DNA from: Thermomicrobiales bacterium
Lineage (GTDB): Bacteria; Chloroflexota; Chloroflexia; Thermomicrobiales; UBA6265
DNA: 64,000 nt
Assembly: GCA_030447415.1 (NCBI GenBank)
Contig: JAUJOZ010000001.1
Coordinates: 372,001-436,000, forward strand
Direction: 5' to 3'
This document shows, one piece after another, positions 19,388 to 27,985 of the stretch (within the stretch, counting starts at the first letter, position 1; each line of letters starts with the position of its first letter). The translations under genes and the position numbers were made by a program. The notes under the pieces are model-generated. The model made no database searches. It was given only the letters and a program-made list of their open reading frames with translations, and was not told the DNA's origin.

Positions 19388-19988
19388 TTACACGTCCTCG
19401 GGCCGCATGGCGGCGGGGCGGGGCGGGCGCTCCGGTCGGTGGACAATGCCGAGCGAGGCGTCGTAGACCCGCCGTTTCTGCGGGTTGGTCAGGACCGCCT
19501 TCGCGTCCAAGAGCTCGCGCATCCGGGCGGCGGCGTCAGGAGCGGTCGAGCGGTCGGGGTGGTACTTGAGCGACAGGCGCCGGAAGGCTGCCTCGATCAC
19601 CTCCGGGTCGGCCGCGGGATCGACCTGGAGGACTTGGTAATGGGTCGGCGCCGCCGAGCCGTTGCCGGCGCCGTTGCCGCCGGGCGCGGGGAGCCCGCGC
19701 GCCGCCGCGGCCCCGACCCGGGCCGACAGCTCCTCCTGGGTCATCAGCCGGTTGGCGAACTCCTCGCGCCGCTCGGGCGGCACGCCGAAGCGCGCGCCGC
19801 ACGTGCGGCACTCCAGGATCTGCTGCTCCCGCACGGACACCGTCGGCATCAGGTAGAACGTGACCTTGCGCTTCGATTGGTAGAGCGCGAAGACGCCATC
19901 GGTCCGGCACGCCGGGGCACCGCTCCAGCACGTACCCGAGTTGCTCGACGTAGTCCCGGGCCCCGATCCCGTAGAGCAGTGGCAGCAC
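19388..19988 (-). pseudogene. Zinc-ribbon plus J-domain protein, frameshifted near the N-terminus
   Basis: Starting from GTG 19988 the frame encodes LPLLYGIGARDYVEQ and reaches the first zinc knuckle cysteine (LERCP). In the next frame the ribbon continues as ACRTDGVFALYQSKRK and closes with LECRTCGARF, which is the pattern of small zinc-ribbon membrane-associated proteins. After a Gly/Ala linker comes a J-domain with LSLKYHPDRS (HPD motif), expected to stimulate an Hsp70. Deleting one G at about 19914 restores a single frame of about 200 residues. The downstream part alone, 19388-19849, is a 153-residue open frame. The combination suggests a chaperone adaptor; the client is unknown. Confidence 0.7.
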
Positions 19989-20386
19989 CGCGATCCCCGT
20001 CCGACGCTGAATCGATGAGCCTCTGGCGGCCGGTTGGGGCGGGCGGTGCCGTTGGGGTGGCGGCGGGGCCCCCCCCCCGGCCGATCCCATACGTGGGAAC
20101 CGTCCCGTCAAGCGTACGCCAAGCGAGGCCCCGTTGGTAGCCTGGTGTCGCGGCGCGAGCCGGGCGGTGACTCCAGGGTTCGCCGGCCGTTGACGGTCGC
20201 TGGGACGCGCCGTATCGTGCCCACCCTCGATGTCGGCTCGCGTCGGGACGTTGCGTCGCCTGGGAAGGGAGACGGACTGCGCGCTCGTCGGCCGGCACCG
20301 CCCACGACGTCATTGGCCTCCGCGCCCGCACCAGGGGGTGTGGCCGTGGGCGGCGTACCGTTGTCTCTGAGAACGAGCGGCTGCGC

Positions 20387-20608
20387 GTGAGCATTCTCGT
20401 CGACAAGGAGAGCGACGTGCTGATCCACAGCGGCGGAAGTGAGCGCTATGGCAGCCTGGTGAAGACGAACGAGCGCCTGGTCGGGACCGGGCCGGCGCTG
20501 TTCGCCCCCGTCGACCTTAACGCGCCTGGGTTGGTCGACCTGACGGCGGTCGAGGTCCTGGCGGGACGCGACGAGCGGGTTGTGAAGACCGCCGACGGGG
20601 CTGCCTGA
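20387..20608 (+). CDS. Small protein of unknown function, coupled to purU
   Basis: A 73-residue frame from GTG 20387 that ends three bases before purU. It starts MSILVDKESDVLI, which resembles the first ten residues of succinyl-CoA synthetase alpha subunits, but the remainder matches nothing I recognise. Almost every codon ends in G or C, as in real genes here, and the tight spacing to purU favours translation. It could be a genuine small gene or a truncated CoA-ligase start fused to unrelated sequence. No membrane segment or metal motif. Confidence 0.45.
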   Translation: MSILVDKESDVLIHSGGSERYGSLVKTNERLVGTGPALFAPVDLNAPGLVDLTAVEVLAGRDERVVKTADGAA

Positions 20609-20611
20609 GCC

Positions 20612-21499
20612 ATGGCCGTGGGGAGGGACGGGGGAGATCCGACGCTGCGGAACCGGGGCCGACTGCTTGTCTCCTGCCCGGACCGACCGGGAATCGTGGC
20701 CGCCGTCTCCCAGTTCCTGTTCGAGCGGGGGGCGAACATCGTCCACTCCGACCAGCACAGCACCGATCCCTCCGGGGGCCGGTTCTTTCTGCGCGTCGAG
20801 TTCGAGCTGCCCGATCTGGCGGATCACGCCGCGGCTCTGCGGCGCGAGTTCGGCCCGATCGCCGATCGGTACGGGATGCGATGGCGGCTGGCGCTGGCGG
20901 GGCAGCCGAAGCGGGTGGCCGTCTTCGTCTCGACGGAAGACCACTGCTTGCTGGAGCTGCTCTGGCAGCGACGGGCCGGGGACCTGCGGGCGGAGATCGC
21001 GCTGGTGATCGGCAACCACGCGGTGCTGGCGCCGACCGTGGCGCCTTGGGGGATCCCGTTCCACCACGTGCCGGTGGGTCCGGACACCAAGACCGAGGCC
21101 GAGGCGCGGCAGCTGGCCTTGCTGGAGGGGGCGGTCGACCTGGTGGTGCTCGCGCGGTACATGCAGATTCTGTCGCCGGCGTTCGTCGAGCGCTGGCGAC
21201 ATCGAGTCATCAACATCCACCACAGCTTCCTGCCGGCGTTCGTCGGCGCCAAGCCGTACACGCAGGCGCACCAGCGCGGGGTAAAACTGATCGGGGCGAC
21301 GGCGCACTACGTGACGCCCGAGCTGGACGCGGGGCCGATCATCGAGCAGGACGTGCAGCGGGTCGATCACCGCCACGGCATCGAGGATCTGCGACGGATT
21401 GGGCGGCAGATCGAGCGGACGGTGCTCGCGCGCGCCGTGGCCTGGCACGTCGAAGACCGGGTGCTGGTCCACGGGAACAAGACGGTGGTGTTTGATTGA
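20612..21499 (+). CDS. purU: Formyltetrahydrofolate deformylase
   Basis: A 295-residue enzyme that hydrolyses 10-formyl-THF to THF and formate, balancing the one-carbon pool for purine and glycine metabolism. The N-terminal ACT domain is clear ([19 protein letters not shown]). The catalytic formyltransferase-fold domain contains [22 protein letters not shown] (Asn/His of the active site) and [15 protein letters not shown] (catalytic aspartate). It starts at ATG 20612 directly after a small open frame. Length and motif order are those of PurU, not of the shorter PurN, which lacks the ACT domain. Confidence 0.94.
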   Translation: MAVGRDGGDPTLRNRGRLLVSCPDRPGIVAAVSQFLFERGANIVHSDQHSTDPSGGRFFLRVEFELPDLADHAAALRREFGPIADRYGMRWRLALAGQPKRVAVFVSTEDHCLLELLWQRRAGDLRAEIALVIGNHAVLAPTVAPWGIPFHHVPVGPDTKTEAEARQLALLEGAVDLVVLARYMQILSPAFVERWRHRVINIHHSFLPAFVGAKPYTQAHQRGVKLIGATAHYVTPELDAGPIIEQDVQRVDHRHGIEDLRRIGRQIERTVLARAVAWHVEDRVLVHGNKTVVFD

Positions 21500-22240
21500 G
21501 TGCCACAGCGCCGGCACGGGACGCCGTGGCTCCGCCAGCTGAGTCCTCGTGTTCTTGTGGGACGCCGCCGCCTGCACGGTGGCGGCGCGTGCCCTCCGCG
21601 TCAGATCGACGGCATGGTTGCCGTGGTCCCGCGAGATCACAGGCTCGAACCTCTGGTGCCTCGTTGGAACGGGACCGGGGAGCGGTGCGCGGCTGGTGTG
21701 GGGATGGGGTCACTAACCAACGACGGGGAGGGGCTCGGGATAACCCGGGTGAGCTCCGGGGTCCCGGATGACGGGGGGACAGTCCCGGGAGGGCAGCGGG
21801 CGCTGCCCAGGTCCCGCTCTCCCTCCGGGAGCAGACCGCTTAGGAACGAGTGTAGGGAACGGAACGCGCGGCGTCTATGGCCGGAGCGGCAACTCCACAG
21901 TGCCTTGGTGGGCAACAGTGGAGAGCAACGACCGTCCTCGGATTGGAGGCGCCCCAGACGGGAGACGGGCAGGGAGGCGATGGAGAAGCCGCGTCTCCTA
22001 GCGCGTCAGACCTGTTTCGCCGGGTCGGTCTCCTACAAGGCCCGAGTATCTGCCTGATCCACCTGATCACGAACCGGGCGAGGTAACTGACGAATCAGTC
22101 GTTGGAGTCCGGGTCGGACGAATTTCCTGCATCCCTACGACCCTCCTGTCGGGATGGTGCCCCCGTGGGGGCACCATCGCGCATTGGGTGACTCGTCGGG
22201 GTAAGCAGCTTTGGGCTGAACTCACACGCACGGATGTGCG
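21500..22240. other. Intergenic region between convergent genes
   Basis: About 740 bases between purU and the convergent small secreted-protein gene. No coding family, RNA gene or transposon end was recognised. Its only clear structure is the hairpin at 22153-22178. Confidence 0.5.
22153..22178. terminator. Perfect 12-bp-arm hairpin between convergent genes
   Basis: Left arm GATGGTGCCCCC (22153-22164) and right arm GGGGGCACCATC (22167-22178) are exact complements. It lies 62 bases beyond the stop of the minus-strand gene and far downstream of purU. There is no run of T, so it is a terminator-like structure rather than a textbook intrinsic terminator; it could serve either strand. Confidence 0.5.
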
Positions 22241-22815
22241 CTATCCGGTCAGTTGGGTTCCCTCGCGGATCATGATGCTGACCGCCTCGACGCGCGTGCT
22301 GTCGGCCTCGGTGGAATCGCCCCACCGCTGCTGGTAGACCACGAGGATGTCCGGCGGCAGCGCGGGGTTGGCGCCGAGGGCTTCGCTCTCGTACCGCTCG
22401 GTGACGAGGGCGACGGGGCCATCGGTCGTCGGGGGGCGACGTAGAGCTCCGTTATCTCGGAGTCGGCCGGGAGGAGGCGTTTGCCGACGGCGTGCGCCAC
22501 CTGTTCGGTCGCGCCGTCACCGCTCCAGGCGAACTCGACGTAGACGGCGATGTCGTCACCGTTGAGGTTGCGATAGGTCACGAAGAGGGTACCGTTCTCG
22601 TCGGGGTAGGCGTATGTCTCGTCGTAGATCGGGTGACCGGGAACGTCGATCGGCGTGTTGGCGCGCCCCCACTCGACCTCAATCTCGTCCCGGGTCAAAC
22701 CAAGGGCGCCCGAGTCGAGCGATGCTTCGGGCTGCGCGCCCGCGCCGAGGACGCTGCTGGCGAACGCCAGGGTAAGTGGGATGAGAGCGAACAGCCTCGT
22801 GGCATTCCGACGCAT
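22241..22815 (-). pseudogene. Secreted protein of unknown function, C-terminus broken in a C6 run
   Basis: ATG 22815 has an ideal AAGGAGG site. The first 25 residues form a signal peptide (LFALIPLTLAFASSVLGAGA). The mature part (LTRDEIEVEWG, then YDETYAYPDENGTLFVTYRN) shows no known domain. In the starting frame the protein ends with a low-quality Ser/Arg tail, but dropping one C from the six-C run at 22431-22436 lets it continue as ALVTERYESEALG and VVYQQRWGD to a stop at 22241, giving about 190 residues of well-behaved sequence. The natural protein is probably this longer form. Likely exported; role unknown. Confidence 0.65.
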
Positions 22816-22942
22816 GGTTTCCTCCTTGTCGCATCCTGCATACGTACGACCGTGGCCGTGATTCTTCGCTCCCGCGTATACCACGCACGGCAGGCGAACC
22901 GGACGAGCCCCGCCGGCGGCGGGCCGGGCTCGTTGCGGCGAG

Positions 22943-23431
22943 TTAGACCGGGTTCTCGCCCGGTCGCAGGTCCGGGAAGAGGACGCCGATCATGCTCCCG
23001 GCGTTGGTGGCGGTCGCATACTCGAACTCCAGGACGATGGTGGCCGGACCGGGGCGGAAGCCCCGCTGGCGATCGCCCGCGATCGTCAGGCTCACGTCGT
23101 GCACCCCAGGCCCGTCGCAGGTGATCTGCTCCGCGGCGCCGCCAGCGACGTCGAACGCCTGGCCGGTCGTGTAGGGACCGTCGTCATCGATCCGGCCGAC
23201 GTGCTCGGAGGCGGCGACCGCGATCAGGCCCTCGCCCGGCTCGGTGCGTGCGACGGTGCCGGAGAGGATGATCTCGCCGGTCGGCGCCAGCGTCAGCGCC
23301 GCCGGCATGAAGCGGATCGGCGGCGGATCGCCGCCGGGCCCGCCCCCCGCCAGCGCCGAGCCGGCGACCAGCAGCCCGAATAGTGAGGCCGCCAGGGCAA
23401 GGGCGGCCCCTCGGACCAACACGGCGCGCAC
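22943..23431 (-). CDS. Secreted protein of unknown function
   Basis: A 162-residue protein from GTG 23431, preceded by an AAAGGAG ribosome site. The N-terminus is a signal peptide (Ala/Leu-rich core ending VAGSALAGG), followed by a short Gly/Pro linker. The mature part reads like a beta-sandwich: FMPAALTLAPTGEIILSGTVART and later FRPGPATIVLEFEYAT. No catalytic motif is visible. It lies 130 bases from another small secreted-protein gene on the same strand, so the two may share an exported role. Confidence 0.65.
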   Translation of the reverse strand: MRAVLVRGAALALAASLFGLLVAGSALAGGGPGGDPPPIRFMPAALTLAPTGEIILSGTVARTEPGEGLIAVAASEHVGRIDDDGPYTTGQAFDVAGGAAEQITCDGPGVHDVSLTIAGDRQRGFRPGPATIVLEFEYATATNAGSMIGVLFPDLRPGENPV

Positions 23432-24253
23432 AGTGGTTCGCTCCTTTCTTTTCGCGGGCCGCGCGAATCGCTCGGGGGCAACGTCCCACTCAGCGCGGCA
23501 CCGCTCTCGGCCCCATCGTGCCGGCGCGGCGAGTCGCGGTCATCGTCCGAACTGCTTAATCGGGATACCTATTCAGCCACACCGCCGGAAGCCCGAGGTA
23601 AGAGGCAGGAGACTCGTTCGGGGACTCTTAACGGACGGCTACGAAATCGTTAGCAAGTCGGGAGATGACGAATTCAGGAGGCACCGAAGCCTCTGGGAAA
23701 ATGGGCAAAGATCCGTAACGACCCACGCCACGTTCCCTCGGAGAGGTTGGTGAAGATCATCGGGACCAGCGGCGTGCTAGCTCAGCGCATCTGAGAAGTG
23801 GGCTCGCGCGCTGTCAATCCTCTTACGCCGCGTAGAGGCGGTGCGGTATGGTGCGCCGTCGGCGGTGGTGAACGGCCAGTCGAGCTGGGCAACCGCGGCG
23901 TTGCGTTGGCCAGCCCACACGTGGATCACCTCCATCATGGCGGGTCGGCGCAGGCACACGCTCAGCTCGAGTTCGGCCATGGTGGGCTCGGGCGTGTCCG
24001 CACACCGGATTACAGCCCAGGTATCACCTCGTGGATAGGAGTGCGTTGAGCGCCGGGCCGTGGGAGTGGCTTCGTCTCCTGTTCGGGCCGTTGCCGGTCG
24101 GTGTGTCGATTCACGCCCGCGCCGAACGACTACTTACCAGAAGCGATTAATCGTGGACGCCGGATCGCCTCTGACAGCCCGCGCTCTGCGGTGTCGACCG
24201 TCGGACGCCGTACGCACGCGGGGCTCCGTTTCATGCGTCCAGAGGAGGCTCAC
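23432..24253. other. Accessory spacer with a transposase remnant
   Basis: This 820-base stretch carries no intact gene. It holds one decayed IS630-type transposase tail (23777-23980) and the ribosome site AGAGGAGG just before the VOC gene at 24254. The remainder shows no recognisable feature. Confidence 0.5.
23777..23980 (-). pseudogene. Remnant of an IS630-family transposase (C-terminal end)
   Basis: A 67-codon frame begins MAELELSV and continues through an altered stretch to QRNAAVAQLDWPFTTAD. This is the C-terminal signature of many IS630-family DDE transposases, where NMAEIELS is followed some 40 residues later by RNAA-x-x-x-V-x-W-x-FTTADAR. The middle is degraded and the upstream catalytic domain is missing. 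It is unrelated in sequence to the larger IS630-type element at 27986-29115. Confidence 0.5.
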
Positions 24254-24746
24254 ATGGCTCGCACCAGCACCTATCTCAACTTCGCGCGCCGCACCGAGGA
24301 GGCGTTCAACTTCTACAAGGCCGTCTTTGGCACGGATCGCGCGCCGCACCGAGGAGGCGTTCAACTTCTACAAGGCCGTCTTTGGCACGGAGTTCGTCAA
24401 CGGCATCATGCGCCATGGCGACGTCCCGGTGCCGGAAGGTCAGCCGGGGCCGAGCGACGACGACAAGCAGCTGGTCATCAATGTGCAGCTGCCGATCCTG
24501 GGCGGCCACCTGCTCATGGGCACGGACGTCCCGGAATCCATGGGTGTCAATCTCAACCAGGGGAACAACGTGTACATCTGCCTTCACCCGGATACGCGGG
24601 CTGAAGCCGACTCGCTGTTCGCCGCGCTGTCGGCTGGGGGCACCGTGCAAATGCCCCTGCAGGAGATGTTCTGGGGGGACTACTACGGCTCCCTCGTCGA
24701 CAAGTTTGGCGTCCAGTGGATGATCAACTGCGCGAGCAAATCGTAG
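24254..24746 (+). pseudogene. VOC-family (PhnB-like) protein interrupted by a 55-bp duplication
   Basis: ATG 24254 has an AGAGGAGG site. The protein starts MARTSTYLNFARRTEEAFNF, the standard opening of PhnB-type vicinal-oxygen-chelate proteins, and the conserved remainder (ILGGHLLMGTDVPESMG, ALSAGGTVQMPLQEMFWG, FGVQWMINCA) is present in another frame. The break is an exact 55-bp tandem duplication (24282-24391). Removing one copy gives a normal uninterrupted protein of about 145 residues. VOC proteins of this group bind metal and small ligands and are often resistance or epimerase-like; the function here is unknown. Whether the duplication is real or an assembly slip is open. Confidence 0.8.
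24282..24391 (+). repeat. Perfect 55-bp tandem duplication inside the VOC gene
   Basis: Bases 24282-24336 and 24337-24391 are identical. Because 55 is not a multiple of three, the second copy shifts the reading frame. The unit encodes residues of the ARRTEEAFNFYKAVFGT stretch. Confidence 0.95.
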
Positions 24747-24902
24747 GATCCGCGCAAGCTCGTGACGCGTTTGCGGACGCGCCCGAGTGGTTCGTCACGT
24801 CTCGTTTACCATGCCTGCCATCGACGACAGGGCGATGCATCGCCCTCTCCCAGCGATAGCGGGTTGGCGAAACAAGACTGAAGGATCGCTTGGGCGTGTC
24901 CG

Positions 24903-25025
24903 CTACATGTGGATGCGGTAATTGAGGACGATGGTGGCGAGGTAGAGGTGGGTGTGTTTGCCGTAGCGGGTGCCGAAGCCGCGCCATTGCGTCAGGCGTG
25001 CGAAGCGGCGTTCGGCGATGGTGGG
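24903..25025 (-). pseudogene. C-terminal remnant of an IS5-family-like transposase
   Basis: Minus-strand frame ending with TAG at 24903-24905 encodes TIAERRFARLTQWRG, then RYGKHTHLYLATIVLNYR and a short end. This matches the last 40 residues of IS5-type DDE transposases, where the catalytic glutamate sits in a VIER/IAER motif. Upstream the similarity stops abruptly at about 25025, so only the tail remains. No inverted repeat was found. Confidence 0.55.
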
Positions 25026-25119
25026 CGTACGAACCGGTGGCGGACGTCAGCGCCAGGCGCCTGATGTCCATGCTGGCCAAGCGCATTCGGCACCGCCTTC
25101 GCCGCCGAACGGCTCGCGC

Positions 25120-25450
25120 TGCAGCGTTCGCACCGAGTACGCTTGCCCGGCGACCGCACCTCCCGCGTACGCGTTGCTTCAGGAGTTCCGTTCGCACCGC
25201 GACGACGCCGGCGTCTGGTGGCCCTCCGTCGCCGGGATCCTGCAACGGCACGACCTGGCCGACGCTGGACGGGAGCCGGTGGCCGGCTTCTACGCGACGT
25301 ACCTGACCTTTCTCTCCGGTGATGTCGGGGTGAAGCGGTTCGGCTACGCCCGATCGTGGCGCGAGCGTCACGCGGCCGAACGCGCGGCGCAGGCCCTGCT
25401 CGCCACTGATAGGTTCCTCCACGCGGTCCCGGCCTTCGCGTCGCGCCGCG
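25120..25450 (+). pseudogene. Orphan coding-like segment of unknown family
   Basis: The frame through 25120-25450 reads like protein (ALLQEFRSHRDDAGVWWP, then AGREPVAGFYATYLTFLSG and RSWRERHAAERAAQALL), unlike the Arg/Pro/Ser-rich shadows around it. It has no supported start, and the frame runs on into the shadow of the next gene. I do not recognise the family. It may be the C-terminal half of a gene truncated by the neighbouring transposon event. Confidence 0.35.
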
Positions 25451-25477
25451 GATGCACGCCGGTTCCAGGAGGCGCTC

Positions 25478-26389
25478 GTGCTCGCCGACGACATGCACGC
25501 CGACAACGTCGCCATCGACGTCTCGCTCGTGGGCCGGTTGGTTGCGGCGCAGTTCCCGCAGTGGGCAGACCTTGAGATCAGGCGAGTTAAGTTCGACGGC
25601 TGGGACAACCGGACCTTCCGTCTCGGCGAGGACATGTCGGTGCGAATGCCCAGCGCCGAGGGCTACGCCCCGCAGGTGGAGAAGGAACATCGGTGGTTGC
25701 CGAGACTCGCGCCGCTCTTGCCCCTACCGATCCCCACCCCCCTGGCGATGGGGGCACCGGGCGAAGGCTACCCCTGGCATTGGTCCGTGTACCGGTGGCT
25801 CGACGGCGAGATTGCCACGCTCGAGCGCATCGCCGATCTCCACCACTTCGCGACCAGGCTGGCGCACTTCCTCACCGCCCTACAGCGGATCGATCCCGCC
25901 GGCGGGCCTCCACCCGGGCCGCACAGCTTTTATCGCGGCGGGCCATTGGCGATCTACGACGCCGAGACCCAGCAGGCGATTGAGACCCTGAACGGCAAGA
26001 TCGACACCGACGCGGCGATCGCGGTGTGGGAAGCAGCCCTCCGTGCAACGTGGCTTGGCCCACCTGTCTGGTTCCACGGCGACGTCGCCGCGGGGAACCT
26101 CCTCGTCAGAGATGGCCGGTTGAGTGCCGTGATCGACTTCGGATGTTCGGGCGTGGGCGATCCCGCCTGCGACATGACAGTTGCGTGGACGCTCTTGTCG
26201 GGGGACAGCCGGGAAGCGTTCCGCTCGGCTCTTCCGGTCGATGACGCGACCTGGGCGCGGGGTCGTGGCTGGGCGCTGTGGAAGGGCCTGATCACCCTTG
26301 CCGAGTACATGGACACCGATCCTGCCAAGGCAGGGGAGGCCCGGCGCGTGATCGAGGAGGTGCTTGCCGATCACCGGCGCGGTGCGTGA
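25478..26389 (+). CDS. Aminoglycoside phosphotransferase family protein
   Basis: A 303-residue protein-kinase-fold phosphotransferase. The catalytic loop is VWFHGDVAAGNLLV (His-Gly-Asp, with Asn) and the metal-binding motif is AVIDFGCSGVGD. The N-lobe shows the FDGWDNRTFRLG stretch and an upstream lysine region typical of the APH/HPK family that includes macrolide and aminoglycoside kinases. GTG 25478 is preceded by AGGAGG; an ATG 15 bases later is an alternative. The gene sits amid transposase remnants, so acquisition by transfer is plausible. Substrate unknown; resistance should not be assumed. Confidence 0.83.
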   Translation: MLADDMHADNVAIDVSLVGRLVAAQFPQWADLEIRRVKFDGWDNRTFRLGEDMSVRMPSAEGYAPQVEKEHRWLPRLAPLLPLPIPTPLAMGAPGEGYPWHWSVYRWLDGEIATLERIADLHHFATRLAHFLTALQRIDPAGGPPPGPHSFYRGGPLAIYDAETQQAIETLNGKIDTDAAIAVWEAALRATWLGPPVWFHGDVAAGNLLVRDGRLSAVIDFGCSGVGDPACDMTVAWTLLSGDSREAFRSALPVDDATWARGRGWALWKGLITLAEYMDTDPAKAGEARRVIEEVLADHRRGA

Positions 26390-26459
26390 CGCGGATCTCG
26401 GCCGTCAATGTGGCGCCCCGTGAGCGGGACGAGCGTTCGTCAAACTGGCGGGACCTCGT

Positions 26460-27694
26460 TCAGGGGATGCTCAGCTGCTTGCGCCCGATCCGTGTCGCCG
26501 CCCCGGTTCCCAGTGTCCTCAGGGCGAACGCTCCCGCGGCCACGTGGGCCAGGCTGTCGATCGTCAGGACGGCGACGGCGCCGAGCCGTTCCGTGGCGGC
26601 GCCTGCGATGGCCGCCCCGACAATCATGAGCAGCCCCATGGTGGTGCCGAGTGCGCCGAAGACGCGGCCTCGGTAGGCGTCCGCCGCTTCAGTCTGGAGC
26701 GCCGCGACGTATCCGGTGCCGAAGGCCGTCGCCGGCACACCGACGATGGCCATGAGGACCACCCCGAGCCAGATCCCCGGGAGGAACGCTGGATAGTTGA
26801 AGGTCGCCAGGTCGATAAGCCCTAACCAGATCGCCCCCCAGCCGAGCAGGAACACCGGCGAGTGGGTCTTGCCCCGGGCCCCGATCACCACCGCCCCGAC
26901 CAGACCACCGACCGCCTGGGCACTCATCAGCCAGCCGGCCTCCAGCATGCCGCCGTCGAGCGCCTCGTCGATGTAGACCCAGAACGCCGTGCCCATGACG
27001 CCCTCGCCGAGCGAGGAGATCGCGATGACCCCGAAGACGACGCGGAGCGCCCGGTTGTCCCAGATCAGGCGCAACCCGGCCAGCCACTCGCGCCAGACCG
27101 CCGCCCAGGTCCCCGTCACCGTCGCGGCGTCCGGCGGAGGGGTCCGCTCCGCTCTGGTCGAGGCGGCGATCGCCGCGATCATCCCCGCGGCGATCAGGAA
27201 CGACGCGGCATCAACCGCGGCGACCCCACCCAGGCCGAACCAGGCCGCGACGAGGCCGCCGAGCGCCGGGCCGACCAGGCGGCTGAGGTTGTCGTTCAGC
27301 GCGTTGAGGGCGTTGGCCGGCACCAGGTGCTCCACGCCGACCAGGCGGGGCAGCAACGCGTTCTCGGCCGGGCGGAAGAACTGGCCCAGGGTCGAGACGG
27401 CGAAGGCGACGACGTAGACGATCCAGACCCGCTCGGCGGAACTGACCGCGAACAGCAGCAGCAGGATCGGGGCTCGGACGAGGTTGGCGACCACCATCGT
27501 CACGGGAGCCGGCTCGCGATCAGGATGCCGCCCGTCGCCGCCGCCGAGCCGGTCAACTCGTAGACCGTGACAGGCAGGGCGACGATGAGCATCCAGTCGC
27601 CGGTCAGCGAGATCAACCCCGCGAACCAGAGCAGGGCAAAGTCGCGCTGCCGCAGAACTCTGAGCACCCGATCCTCCCCCGGCCGACCGGGCAT
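26460..27694 (-). pseudogene. MFS transporter with a small internal deletion
   Basis: The N-terminal piece (ATG 27694) has VLRQRDFALLWFAGLISL and DWMLIVALPVTVYELTGS, the first membrane helix region of the drug/solute MFS exporters. It stops at 27500 just after ILIASRLP. The next frame begins at 27503 with VTMVVANLVRAPILLLL and covers the rest of a normal MFS protein (PAENALLPRLVG, then ten or so membrane segments). About 20 residues of the helix 2-3 loop, including the DRWDRR motif, are missing at the join, so the gene has a deletion that also breaks the frame. Loss of that loop makes activity unlikely. Confidence 0.72.
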
Positions 27695-27985
27695 CTCGTC
27701 CGCTCGGCAGAAGCTTATACCGAGTTCGTGGACGACTCTCGGGAACGTTCGGAAATCACCCTCTGGTCTGGAAGGCCTGAGGTGCCGGCGGCAGGGCTTC
27801 CGCGGGCGGGGAAGGATCGACTCCGCTGCCCGCCAAGGTGAGCTCGGCCATGGCATACCCGTACCGCGTCGTCCTGAGCGAGTCTTCGCGTGGGCGCTGA
27901 ACGGCCGGCCGGAAGCGCCCCCTGATCGCCCTCGCCTGCTCCGCCCCGCCCAAGGCGTGCGCCCACTGGACCACGAGAGCGTGTC

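Larger units (their letters stand above)
24747..25477. other. Accessory spacer with transposase tail and a coding-like segment
   Basis: About 730 bases between the VOC and phosphotransferase genes. It contains an IS5-type transposase C-terminus (24903-25025, minus strand) and a coding-like plus-strand segment (25120-25450), both listed. No intact gene is present. Confidence 0.5.

Noticed and set aside
20037..20080. G/C-run cluster as a regulatory quadruplex
   Set aside because: It has runs of both G and C next to each other without regular spacing; nothing supports a function.
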